Source: Bacteroidales bacterium (GTDB lineage: Bacteria; Bacteroidota; Bacteroidia; Bacteroidales; PWNQ01). From it: a stretch of 53,576 nt of DNA. The notes below the pieces were generated by a model. The model saw only the letters and a program-made list of their open reading frames with translations, was not told where the DNA came from and made no database searches. Of the stretch, positions 17,982 through 25,896 are shown in pieces; position 1 is the stretch's first letter, and every line of letters starts with the position of its first letter. The stretch covers positions 1 to 53,576 of the forward strand of contig JAIPBW010000013.1 in the NCBI GenBank assembly GCA_021738505.1, in the 5' to 3' direction. The translations under genes and the position numbers were made by a program.

Positions 17982-19244
17982 ATGAAGCGCTTGATATACA
18001 AAGGAGTAATTCTGGCAATGCTGTTTTTTATTGTCGGTCAGGCGAATGCTCAGTTTACTCTTTCGGGTGAGCTACGGCCTCGTACCGAACTCAGTCACGG
18101 GTACAGTGAATTGGCTGCACAAAACCAGGATGCATCCCTGTTTACCTCACAAAGAACCCGGCTTAACCTTCAATATTCTACAGACAAAATAAAAACTAAA
18201 TTGGTATTGCAGGATGTGCGTTTATGGGGAAGTCAACCCCAGCTGGTCGCTAATGAAGACTATGGAGTATCGGTGCATGAAGCCTGGGCTGAAGCTTTTT
18301 TTACAGATAATATTTCACTAAAAGCCGGTCGTCAGGAAGTGGTTTATGATGACCACCGCATTTTTGGAAATGTTGGATGGGCACAACAAGGAAGGTCTCA
18401 TGATTTGTTTAAGTTAAAGTATGAAAATAAAATCAAAGCCCATTTGGGATTTGCTTATCATGAAAATGATAACCGGAAAAATAATTTATATCAGGGTCCG
18501 GATGCTTATAAAACGATGCAGTATTTATGGATTAACAAAGAATGGGAATCATTACAGATTAGTTTGTTAGCTTTAAATATGGGAATTCCTGTAATTTCTA
18601 TTACAGATTCCCTTGGGAATATATTGGATGAAGACATCGTTTACAGTCAGACTTTTGGATTTTATTCAGAATATCAGGTTAATGAAAAGTTAGATATAGC
18701 TGCTAACGCCTATATGCAAACAGGAAAAGATGCCATGGAAAATGATTTGATGGCATATGAATTTGCAGTACAGGCCGGATATGATATTAATAAAGAGTAT
18801 TATACATCACTACGTTATGAATTGCTGTCTGGAAATGATCAACAAATAATTAATAATGAGAACAATTCCTTTAATCCGGCATTTGGGACAAACCATAAGT
18901 TCAATGGGCATATGGATTATTTTTATGTGGGTAATCATGCAGTAAGTGTGGGATTGCAGGATATAGCTGCTTCATTAAAATACACGAAAAACAACTTTCG
19001 CTCAAAGGTAACGGGGCATTATTTCACTGCAGCAGCAGACCCTGGTTCCGGGGAAGATAAATATTTAGGAACTGAATTGGACCTGATGGTAGGATATAAA
19101 TTAAATGAAATGGTCGATATTTCCTGCGGTTATTCCCAAATGTTTGCAGGAAAAACAATGGAATTATTAAAAGGTGGCAACAAGGATGAAGCGAATTACT
19201 GGGGGTGGCTTATGATTGGCTTTTCACCGGTATTTATAGATTAA
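17982..19244 (+). CDS. Alginate-export-family outer-membrane beta-barrel protein
   Basis: 420 aa with a clear signal peptide (residues 1-23, GQANA then Q) and alternating beta-barrel sequence ending in GWLMIGFSPVFID. The start FTLSGELRPRTELSHGY and SLKAGRQEVVYDDHRIFGNVGW resemble the AlgE-like alginate_exp family. In a nitrite-reductase operon, alginate is an unlikely substrate. Passage of nitrite, or another barrel role for periplasmic respiration, is more plausible but unproven. It sits between nrfA and ccsB; its 238-base leader holds repeats. Confidence 0.78.
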   Translation: MKRLIYKGVILAMLFFIVGQANAQFTLSGELRPRTELSHGYSELAAQNQDASLFTSQRTRLNLQYSTDKIKTKLVLQDVRLWGSQPQLVANEDYGVSVHEAWAEAFFTDNISLKAGRQEVVYDDHRIFGNVGWAQQGRSHDLFKLKYENKIKAHLGFAYHENDNRKNNLYQGPDAYKTMQYLWINKEWESLQISLLALNMGIPVISITDSLGNILDEDIVYSQTFGFYSEYQVNEKLDIAANAYMQTGKDAMENDLMAYEFAVQAGYDINKEYYTSLRYELLSGNDQQIINNENNSFNPAFGTNHKFNGHMDYFYVGNHAVSVGLQDIAASLKYTKNNFRSKVTGHYFTAAADPGSGEDKYLGTELDLMVGYKLNEMVDISCGYSQMFAGKTMELLKGGNKDEANYWGWLMIGFSPVFID

Positions 19245-19276
19245 TCAAACGAAAGAGAAAAGAGAGCTAAAGATTT

Positions 19277-20491
19277 ATGAGCAGAACAATATGGAGTTAT
19301 CCCTGGAAATATCCGGAGAGTTTTGTTATTGCATTGGGGATTTTACTTACAGGGATGATAATGGAAATGTTTTTGCCTTCAGTAGGAGCATTTATTCCTT
19401 CATGGCCGGGTAATTTATATTTACTGATTTTTATTATAGGAGTCGCGGGCTTACTAATAATATTGCGGAATAATTCTGAATTTTTGAAATGGCTGGGCTC
19501 CGGTTATGCAGCTATCGGATTATCATCGGCTTTTACATTGCTTGTTATTATTATGGGGTTGATACCCCAACAACCGGCCATGGGTTTTCACCACCGCTTA
19601 GGACTGACTAATATTAATGCTTCCTGGCCATTTTATTTGACAGGTCTTATGATGATATTTTCATTGTGCCTGATTACTGCTCAAAGGTTGAAAAAGTGGA
19701 GTTACAGGAATTTTATTTTTATTCTGAACCATCTGGGATTAATTATCATTTTGTTGGCTGGTGGATTGGGAAAAAGCGACTTTGAGGAGCTTACAATGAC
19801 ATTGAATATGGATAAACCTGTCTGGTATGCTAAAAATGCCAAAGGGGCAAAGCAAGATCTGGACTTTGCATTGGAAATGAAAGATTTTGATATCCAATAT
19901 CATCTGCCTGTCTTCCAGATCTATGAAGGTGGAGAGATTGTAAAAAGTATTGAAGTTGATACGGCTGAAAAGAAACAAACAGTCAACTACAAAAAGACGG
20001 AAATTATTGTTGAGAAGGTAATGCCGGAAGCCGTTAAAATGAATGGACAATATAAAGAAGCACAACATCCCTCGGCTGTTACAGCAATAAAGTTAACAGT
20101 TGATGAACCAAATAAAAAAGACAAAACATCCTGGGTTTCTTCGGGAAGTAGAATGATGGCTCCCCAAAAAATCAAAACGGACGAATTTTCCATCGGCTTG
20201 CGACGACCTTCACCCAAAATTTACGAAACAACAGCACAACTGTACAGTAAACAAGGAAGAAACGAAGAAGTAAATATAAAAGTAAATCATCCGATAAAAG
20301 TTAATGATTGGAAAATCTATCAGTCCAGCTATGATCAGTCAATGGGACGTTATTCTAAAATTAGCATATTGACATTAGTAAAAGATCCGTGGCTGTGGGT
20401 GGTTTATACGGGAATTTTTATGTTGATTGCAGGAGCATTGGGTCTTTTCTTATACGGGAAATCTTATAAAATAAAACCAAAACAAGAATGA
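19277..20491 (+). CDS. ccsB: Cytochrome c biogenesis protein CcsB/ResB-like
   Basis: 404-aa System II cytochrome c assembly component. Four N-terminal membrane helices (about 15-35, 42-62, 72-95, 115-170 region), a large extracytoplasmic domain (about 175-370, with VNHPIKVNDWKIYQSSYD, a ResB hallmark), and a final helix near 375-395. With CcsA it carries heme across the membrane and attaches it to CXXCH apocytochromes, here NrfH and NrfA. Overlaps ccsA by four bases (ATGA), indicating translational coupling. Confidence 0.9.
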   Translation: MSRTIWSYPWKYPESFVIALGILLTGMIMEMFLPSVGAFIPSWPGNLYLLIFIIGVAGLLIILRNNSEFLKWLGSGYAAIGLSSAFTLLVIIMGLIPQQPAMGFHHRLGLTNINASWPFYLTGLMMIFSLCLITAQRLKKWSYRNFIFILNHLGLIIILLAGGLGKSDFEELTMTLNMDKPVWYAKNAKGAKQDLDFALEMKDFDIQYHLPVFQIYEGGEIVKSIEVDTAEKKQTVNYKKTEIIVEKVMPEAVKMNGQYKEAQHPSAVTAIKLTVDEPNKKDKTSWVSSGSRMMAPQKIKTDEFSIGLRRPSPKIYETTAQLYSKQGRNEEVNIKVNHPIKVNDWKIYQSSYDQSMGRYSKISILTLVKDPWLWVVYTGIFMLIAGALGLFLYGKSYKIKPKQE

Positions 20492-21279
20492 ATATATACG
20501 CTATTATAGCAACAATCGGGATTATTCTGTATGCTATACCGGTCATTTTGCTGATATGGGAAAGGAAATCCAGTAGGGTAAGGAAAACAGAAATTTTTAC
20601 TGTTGTTAGTATCCTTTTAATGGCAGGTATGATTGTTTACCTGTGGATTAGTTTTGGCCGTCCTCCCATGCGCACAATGGGCGAAACAAGGTTATGGTAT
20701 TCCTTTTTTCTTCCGGTTGTTGGCTGGGTTACATACAGAAGATGGAAGTTTAAATGGTTTTTAGGATATAGTCTTATAATGGGAATCGTGTTTTTAATTA
20801 TTAATTTATTGAATCCGGAGATTTTCATTAAGCACCTCCCTCCTGCTTTACAGAGTCCCTGGTTTGTGCCTCATGTTATTGTTTATATCTTAGGATATTC
20901 TTTACTTGCAGCATCAGCACTTATTGCTATCCGTCAACTTTTCTTTAAAACAGATCAATTGAATGCGGAAGCTGTTGATTTGGCAGATAACCTGGTTTAT
21001 TCAGGATTTGCATTGATTACCTTTGGATTGCTTTTTGGCGCATTATGGGCAAAAGAAGCATGGGGAAACTATTGGTCGTGGGATCCTAAAGAAACCTGGG
21101 CATTGATTACCTGGTTGGTGTATGTGGTTTATATCCACTATCGCTATCAGTCGAAAGGGTCGAAAAATAACGAAAAAGCAATGTGGTTGTTGATTATTGC
21201 TTTTGGTGTTATGCTTATGGCCTGGATGGGAATGAAATTTATCCCTGCAGCTCAGGGAAGCATTCATAGCTATTCATAA
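20488..21279 (+). CDS. ccsA: Cytochrome c biogenesis protein CcsA (heme handling)
   Basis: 263-aa polytopic protein with the tryptophan-rich WWD motif WGNYWSWDPKETWAL (about 191-205), which binds heme, and periplasmic histidines near VPHVIVY and at the C-terminal FIPAAQGSIHSYS. Partner of the preceding CcsB/ResB protein. NrfA carries a CXXCK heme site that in some bacteria needs a dedicated lyase; this ccsBA pair, located in the nrf operon, is the natural candidate here. Confidence 0.93.
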   Translation: MNIYAIIATIGIILYAIPVILLIWERKSSRVRKTEIFTVVSILLMAGMIVYLWISFGRPPMRTMGETRLWYSFFLPVVGWVTYRRWKFKWFLGYSLIMGIVFLIINLLNPEIFIKHLPPALQSPWFVPHVIVYILGYSLLAASALIAIRQLFFKTDQLNAEAVDLADNLVYSGFALITFGLLFGALWAKEAWGNYWSWDPKETWALITWLVYVVYIHYRYQSKGSKNNEKAMWLLIIAFGVMLMAWMGMKFIPAAQGSIHSYS

Positions 21280-21343
21280 GACTGAAAGGCATCAATGCAA
21301 TATGCTTTCCGTTAACAAAAACTGTCGGGAATATCTATATTAA

Positions 21344-21373
21344 AAAACCGGCTGTAAGGTTACAACCGGTTTT
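21344..21373. terminator. Bidirectional terminator between ccsA and the cupin gene
   Basis: AAAACCGG-C-TGTAA / TTACA-A-CCGGTTTT with a 2-base loop. It has T runs on either strand and lies between two converging operons. Confidence 0.85.
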
Positions 21374-21391
21374 CCAAAACAACACTTCTTA

Positions 21392-21733
21392 TTATTCAAA
21401 AAATTTGGATGCTGTTGTTGGCTTAGGTGTTTTGATAACTAAAAAACGCAAGTCAGCATCACTTTCGTTATACCAACAATGAACAATATCTTTGGGGCTT
21501 TCGATTAAAGTATCCTGGCTGACTTCTTTGGTCTCATCGCCAATTAAAACTTTGCCTGTTCCTTCCAGCACATAAAAAATCACATCAACAGGGGTTGCAT
21601 GTTTTTTCATTTGTTCTCCCGGCCCAAGTGTAATATGTGTTACCATAGCATCAGGCTTGTCATACATTTTTTTGGCATCTACACCATGGGGATTTTTGCG
21701 TTTTTCTGCTTCAAAGGGACTTCTCGTTATCAT
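21392..21733 (-). CDS. Cupin-domain protein
   Basis: 113 aa, a single cupin barrel: GPGEQMKKHATPVDVIFYVLEGTGKVLIGDET (motif 1 with H and the later E) and IESPKDIVHCWYNESDADLRFLVI (motif 2 with H). It may bind a metal. Last gene of the leftward Rrf2-ferredoxin-hcp set, 104 bases after hcp, so perhaps co-regulated. Function unknown. Confidence 0.8.
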   Translation of the reverse strand: MITRSPFEAEKRKNPHGVDAKKMYDKPDAMVTHITLGPGEQMKKHATPVDVIFYVLEGTGKVLIGDETKEVSQDTLIESPKDIVHCWYNESDADLRFLVIKTPKPTTASKFFE

Positions 21734-21837
21734 AAGTAGTAGAATTTAAATTTGAAATAGAAATCCTGCCTGAAAATCCACTTTCTTATATAAGATAAGG
21801 GAAAATAATAACAGACAGGATTTATGGAATGTGTTAA

Positions 21838-23499
21838 TTAAGCTTCGTTTAAAAATAGCTTAATATCGTCTTCTACATTGTTTATCGGAGCAATACCGAA
21901 TTTGTCTACCAACACGTTAGTAACATTAGGTGACAAGAATGCCGGCAATGTAGGGCCTAAATGAATGTCTTTTACTCCCAGGTAAAGCAACGCCAGCAAT
22001 ACAATAACAGCTTTTTGCTCATACCATGCAATATTGTAAGAAATCGGCAGATCGTTGATATCATTCAGTTCAAACACCTCTTTCAATTTCATTGCAATAA
22101 CGGCAAGTGAATAAGAGTCATTGCATTGTCCTGCATCCAATACTCTCGGAATACCTCCGATATTGCCTAAACCTAATTTGTTGTAACGATATTTGGCACA
22201 ACCTGCTGTAAGAATAACTGTATCTTCCGGTAGTTGTTTTGCAAAATCAGTGTAATAATCACGGCTTTTCATTCTTCCGTCACAACCGGCCATAACAAAA
22301 AATTGTCTTATGGCACCGCTTTTAACGGCATCAACAACTTTATCGGCTAATTGCATTACCTGATCATGGGCAAACCCACCAACGATAGTACCGGTTTCAA
22401 TTTCCTGAGGAGAATCACATTTTTTGGCTAATTCAATAATCTCAGAGAAATCTTTGGGTTGGCCATCTTCACGATTCGGAATGTGTTTAAATCCCGGATA
22501 TCCGGAGGAACCGGTAGTAAATACGCGGTCTTTATAAGTGGATTTTTTGGATGGGGGTACGATGCAATTCGTAGTAAACAGAACCGGTCCGTTAAACGAT
22601 TCAAATTCTTCTTTCTGTTTCCACCAGGCATTACCATAGTTACCAACAAAATGGTCATACTTTTTAAATGCCGGATAATAATTTGCAGGAAGCATTTCAC
22701 TATGCGTGTACACATCTACTCCGGTTCCTTCGGTTTGTTTCAGCAGCTCTTCCATGTCTTTCATGTCATGACCACTGATCAAAATACCGGGGTTGTTGCG
22801 TACGCCAAGATTGACTTCTGTGATTTCAGGATTGCCATAGGCTGTTGTATTGGCTTTGTCGAGAAGTTGCATAACTTCAACTCCATATTGGCCTGTTTCC
22901 ATGGTTAAGCCTACCAAATCATCAACGCTTAGCGAGTCATCGGTAGTGGCAACAAGTGCGCGCTGCATGAATGCATAAATTTCAGGCTTTTTCTCACCCA
23001 GGTTTTCAGCATGTTCGCCATAAGCAGCGATTCCTTTTACACCGTAAGTGATAAGTTCGCGCAGGGAACGGACATCTTCATCCTGTGTTTCCAGAGGCCC
23101 TACTACTTTAGCGGTTCTTTCAAACTCATCCAGCGTATAACCATGCCATTGTGCAGCAAAAGGAAGTTCTTCTTTCTTGAACGAAATTCCGTTTTGCTCA
23201 AGCTCGTGTTTCAAAGCAAGCTTGTGTTGAACAGCATCTTTGATGTAATCGATGATGGCATCGTCATCAAAGTTGGTGTTGGTAATTGTAGTGAAAAGGG
23301 CACGGAAAATGAAACTGTTAATCTCATCTTTTTCGATATTGTTTTTACGTGCTTCGTGTGCATAGAAAGAGAGTCCTTTCAGAGCAAAGACCAGAAGGTC
23401 TTGCATATCTGATGTGCGTTCTTCTTTGCCGCAAACACCTTTAGTGGTGCAAGCTTCATTTTTTGCGGCTTCCTGACATTGAAAACAAAACATACTCAT
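21838..23499 (-). CDS. hcp: Hybrid cluster protein (hydroxylamine / NO reductase)
   Basis: 553 aa, close to the full-length Hcp size. The N-terminal cluster motif is C5-x2-C8-x8-C17-x5-C23, the anaerobe-type spacing. Hybrid-cluster ligands follow: HSE in [25 protein letters not shown] and GQCNDSYS. Hcp reduces NO to N2O, and hydroxylamine in vitro, and counters nitrosative stress made during nitrite reduction. It lies downstream of a ferredoxin-like gene and an Rrf2 regulator on the same strand, and faces the nrf operon. Confidence 0.96.
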   Translation of the reverse strand: MSMFCFQCQEAAKNEACTTKGVCGKEERTSDMQDLLVFALKGLSFYAHEARKNNIEKDEINSFIFRALFTTITNTNFDDDAIIDYIKDAVQHKLALKHELEQNGISFKKEELPFAAQWHGYTLDEFERTAKVVGPLETQDEDVRSLRELITYGVKGIAAYGEHAENLGEKKPEIYAFMQRALVATTDDSLSVDDLVGLTMETGQYGVEVMQLLDKANTTAYGNPEITEVNLGVRNNPGILISGHDMKDMEELLKQTEGTGVDVYTHSEMLPANYYPAFKKYDHFVGNYGNAWWKQKEEFESFNGPVLFTTNCIVPPSKKSTYKDRVFTTGSSGYPGFKHIPNREDGQPKDFSEIIELAKKCDSPQEIETGTIVGGFAHDQVMQLADKVVDAVKSGAIRQFFVMAGCDGRMKSRDYYTDFAKQLPEDTVILTAGCAKYRYNKLGLGNIGGIPRVLDAGQCNDSYSLAVIAMKLKEVFELNDINDLPISYNIAWYEQKAVIVLLALLYLGVKDIHLGPTLPAFLSPNVTNVLVDKFGIAPINNVEDDIKLFLNEA

Positions 23500-23549
23500 A
23501 ATAGATTGGTTTTTGGTTAATTAAAAATTTTTTTTGATTTGTTATACTT

Positions 23550-24485
23550 TTATAACATCCATTCTTCTTTTAGTAATTCGCCACGTGAACTTATGACAGC
23601 TTGTTTTACCGGGATTTTCCGGGTCGCTTTTTTAAAGGCTGCATTTACGATCTGCATTAAACCGGAACAACAAGGAACTTCCATAATCACTACGGTTAAA
23701 GTATTGATTTTGGAGTCATTGATTAATTGTGTGATTTTTTCCGTATAAACTTCCAGATTGCTGTCTAATTTCGGACAAGCTATAGCTAAAGATTTGCCTT
23801 TTAAAAAGTGATGGTGGAAATCACCCATCGCATAAGCTACGCAGTCAGCGGCTAAAACCACATCAGCATTTTGATAATAATTTGCTGATGGATTAATAAG
23901 GTGCATTTGCACGGGCCAATGCGTTAAGGCAGAGCGAAATTCGGGCTTTTGGGTTTCGTGATGTTCCGTTTTTTCCGGTACTTTTTCTTGTTTTTCTTCT
24001 GCTACAATTTCAGAGAAATCAATAGCAGCGGAACCCGGACATCCTCCCGAGCAACTACCTCCATTTGAAGCGTGTGCTTCTGCATTCTGATGCTCCATGG
24101 CAAAAACAGTTTCGGCTTTCTTGCCATCTCCTTTTTCACTCATGTCAATGTTATTTTCACGGATATACTCCGCTGCTTGTTTTACAAGTTCCGTTTCCCC
24201 ATGATCACGGAGATGTTCAATATGAGCCAGTATAGTATTTCGCCCTTGATTTGCAATACGTTCCATTACTTTCTTTTCATCGTAAGGCTCGGCTTCCCGT
24301 TCTTCAAGTGTAATTGCATTTTGTGGGCAATGTCCCAGGCATGCGCCGAGTCCGTCGCAAAACAGGTCTGAAACCAGCCTGGCTTTACCGTCTATGATTT
24401 GTAAGGCTCCTTCGTGACAATTGGGAATGCACAGACCGCAACCATCACATTTGCTTTCGTCTATATTTATGATTTTTCTTTTCAT
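23550..24485 (-). CDS. Two-[4Fe-4S] ferredoxin-domain protein associated with Hcp
   Basis: 311 aa. The N-terminal ferredoxin part has two cluster sites, CDGCGLCIPNC (about 14-24) and CDGLGACLGHCP (about 43-54). A linker with GGSCSGGCPGS follows (about 146-156), then a domain with LTHWPVQMHLINP, ADCVAYAMGDFHH, IACPKLD and EVPCCSGL, as in proteins coded beside hcp in anaerobes. It probably supplies electrons to Hcp. A 7-bp inverted repeat TGTTATA/TATAACA lies at its stop (23540-23557). 45 bases after the Rrf2 gene, 50 before hcp. Confidence 0.88.
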   Translation of the reverse strand: MKRKIINIDESKCDGCGLCIPNCHEGALQIIDGKARLVSDLFCDGLGACLGHCPQNAITLEEREAEPYDEKKVMERIANQGRNTILAHIEHLRDHGETELVKQAAEYIRENNIDMSEKGDGKKAETVFAMEHQNAEAHASNGGSCSGGCPGSAAIDFSEIVAEEKQEKVPEKTEHHETQKPEFRSALTHWPVQMHLINPSANYYQNADVVLAADCVAYAMGDFHHHFLKGKSLAIACPKLDSNLEVYTEKITQLINDSKINTLTVVIMEVPCCSGLMQIVNAAFKKATRKIPVKQAVISSRGELLKEEWML

Positions 24486-24505
24486 TTTGTATCGTTTTAG
24501 ATGAC

Positions 24506-24521
24506 ACTATCTTAGTATAGT
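24506..24521. promoter_or_regulatory. Inverted repeat ACTAT-N6-ATAGT upstream of the ferredoxin gene
   Basis: Perfect 5-bp arms with a 6-base centre in the 45-base gap between the Rrf2 and ferredoxin genes. It has the same 5-6-5 layout as the repeat in the Rrf2 promoter (25024-25039) but different bases. Confidence 0.35.
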
Positions 24522-24530
24522 ATGATGGAC

Positions 24531-24983
24531 TTAATTTAAATTTTCGGTATTTATTTTTTCTACGAAATCGGTCTTCTTAAGATTGATTTCAGCAATTTCT
24601 TTGACTGTTTTGTCTTTTAAGAAGTTGACAAACATCTCAGTTAATTTGAACGTAATATCGCCAAAAACACAACTATTAAAAGGACACTCTTCCAATGTTA
24701 AACCACAAGGTGACGGGTGTATAGGCCCTTCCATCATTTCAAAAACTTCCAATAGCTTAATGGATTCCGGATCTTTGTTTAACTGAAAACCTCCTTTCGG
24801 GCCCCGTATGGATTTGATATATCCATGTTTGCTCAGTTGGTTCAGCACTTTTAATACATGGTTTTTACTGGCCCGTGTGGTTGACGATATGGTTTCTGCC
24901 CTTACTAATGTTGCTTTATCCATTAGCGCAAGACTGTGAAATGCAATAATTGTTGCTTCTGATATATTGAATAGTTTTGACAT
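24531..24983 (-). CDS. Rrf2-family transcriptional regulator (probable Fe-S sensor)
   Basis: 150 aa. Winged helix at about 1-75 (ASKNHVLKVLNQLSKHGYIKS, then RGPKGGF), then C93, C100 and C105 in PSPCGLTLEECPFNSC, the cluster-ligand pattern of NsrR/IscR-type sensors. As first gene of the operon with the ferredoxin and hcp genes it is likely an NO- or redox-sensing repressor of that operon and of itself. An inverted repeat lies inside its own promoter. Which signal it senses is inference. Confidence 0.9.
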   Translation of the reverse strand: MSKLFNISEATIIAFHSLALMDKATLVRAETISSTTRASKNHVLKVLNQLSKHGYIKSIRGPKGGFQLNKDPESIKLLEVFEMMEGPIHPSPCGLTLEECPFNSCVFGDITFKLTEMFVNFLKDKTVKEIAEINLKKTDFVEKINTENLN

Positions 24984-25010
24984 TGTATTTTATTTTAACA
25001 AGATTTTATG

Positions 25011-25042
25011 CAAAGATATAAACTGGTACGACAATACCACAA
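25011..25042 (-). promoter_or_regulatory. Promoter of the Rrf2-ferredoxin-hcp operon
   Basis: On the minus strand the -7 box is TATCTTTG (25011-25018), a full TAnnTTTG match. TTG at 25040-25042 gives a -33 element at a 21-base spacer. The box lies 27 bases upstream of the Rrf2 start. Confidence 0.6.
25024..25039. promoter_or_regulatory. Candidate Rrf2 operator (TGGTA-N6-TACCA)
   Basis: Perfect 5-bp arms around six bases, lying between the -33 and -7 elements of the Rrf2 promoter, where a bound repressor would block polymerase. Confidence 0.55.
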
Positions 25043-25243
25043 TAAAAGTAAAGAAAAAATGAGAGAAAAAAAATTAAATATGCTGATAAACAGATAAAAA
25101 AGCTTCTAATTTGTATAGATTATAAATAAGTATGTAGACTTAAGCAGAGTCTGTCAATAAAGTCCGTGTCTGGTTTATAATGTTCAAGTTCAAAGGTTAC
25201 CCTTCATTTATCGTGGGCTTGCGAAGTTTTTTATCATCAGGAG

Positions 25244-25263
25244 TCCCGATTGGAACATCGGGA
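25244..25263. repeat. TCCCGAT/ATCGGGA hairpin
   Basis: Seven-bp perfect arms around TGGAAC. Same arms as the palindrome at 17888-17905. It lies 52 bases past the REC-only gene stop and lacks a T run on either side, so a repeat element is more likely than a simple terminator. Confidence 0.55.
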
Positions 25264-25315
25264 TGAATGTGAAAAAAACGAGTGTAACGCAGAAATCGGA
25301 AAGTATAGACAGATA

Positions 25316-25690
25316 CTAAGCAGAAAGTTTTGAAGAAGAAATGACTTTTTCTAAATTTTTGGACAGATTGCAATCCTTGGTAAAATAATCTTCTGCTCCT
25401 TTTTGGATTGCTTTGATGGCAGTGTTAAATTCTTTTTGACCGGAAATCATATATACTGGTACTCCGGGATTATTGCTTTTAATTTTGTCAAGTGTTTCCA
25501 GACCATTAATTCCCCGCATTTCAAAGTCAAGAAGTATAAGATCAGGAGATTTATGCAAATGGCTTATACATTCTTCTCCTGAGTATAAATGATTAATATT
25601 ATGCAATGATAATTTGTTTAAAATGGAACGAATTAATTTATGAATAAGTTCGTCATCATCTACTACAAATATTAATGGGGGTGTATCCAT
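25316..25690 (-). CDS. Single-domain (REC-only) response regulator
   Basis: 124 aa made of one receiver domain: acidic D11-D12-D13, phospho-acceptor D55 in LLDFEMRG, the switch Ser in MISGQKEF, and K near 109 in DYFTKD. No output domain. Divergent from the sigma-54 activator gene, whose REC domain is similar (VISGQ, DYFTKD versus IISGQ, DYITKD), suggesting a common origin. A phosphate-transfer partner for the nearby Hpt protein is plausible. Confidence 0.92.
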   Translation of the reverse strand: MDTPPLIFVVDDDELIHKLIRSILNKLSLHNINHLYSGEECISHLHKSPDLILLDFEMRGINGLETLDKIKSNNPGVPVYMISGQKEFNTAIKAIQKGAEDYFTKDCNLSKNLEKVISSSKLSA

Positions 25691-25867
25691 AGTTTATCCT
25701 TTTTATTTTACAATAAAATATCATACCTAAAATGATACTGACTAAAACATGCATAAAATCAGAGGAATATAATTTAATAGTTTTAAATGCGAGTCCATTT
25801 ATAAGAATATGTTTCTAAAAATTGGAAAAAATATTTAATGAACAGCGTCGGATATGCTAAATTTTAT

Positions 25868-25875
25868 TAATTTTG
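25868..25875 (+). promoter_or_regulatory. Putative -7 box of the NtrC-type gene
   Basis: TAATTTTG matches TAnnTTTG, 21 bases before the start codon. No -33 element is evident. Confidence 0.35.
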
Positions 25876-25896
25876 ATAATAATAAAAACCCCCTGT

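Larger units (their letters stand above)
24984..25315. other. Intergenic region between Rrf2 operon and REC-only gene
   Basis: 332 bases without a gene. Holds the Rrf2 promoter with its inverted repeat (25011-25042) and a TCCCGAT/ATCGGGA hairpin (25244-25263) downstream of the REC-only gene. The rest shows nothing recognisable. Confidence 0.6.

Noticed and set aside
22459-22908. 149-aa frame antisense to hcp
   Set aside because: It lies wholly inside hcp, has no family features, and its residues are explained as the complement of conserved Hcp codons.
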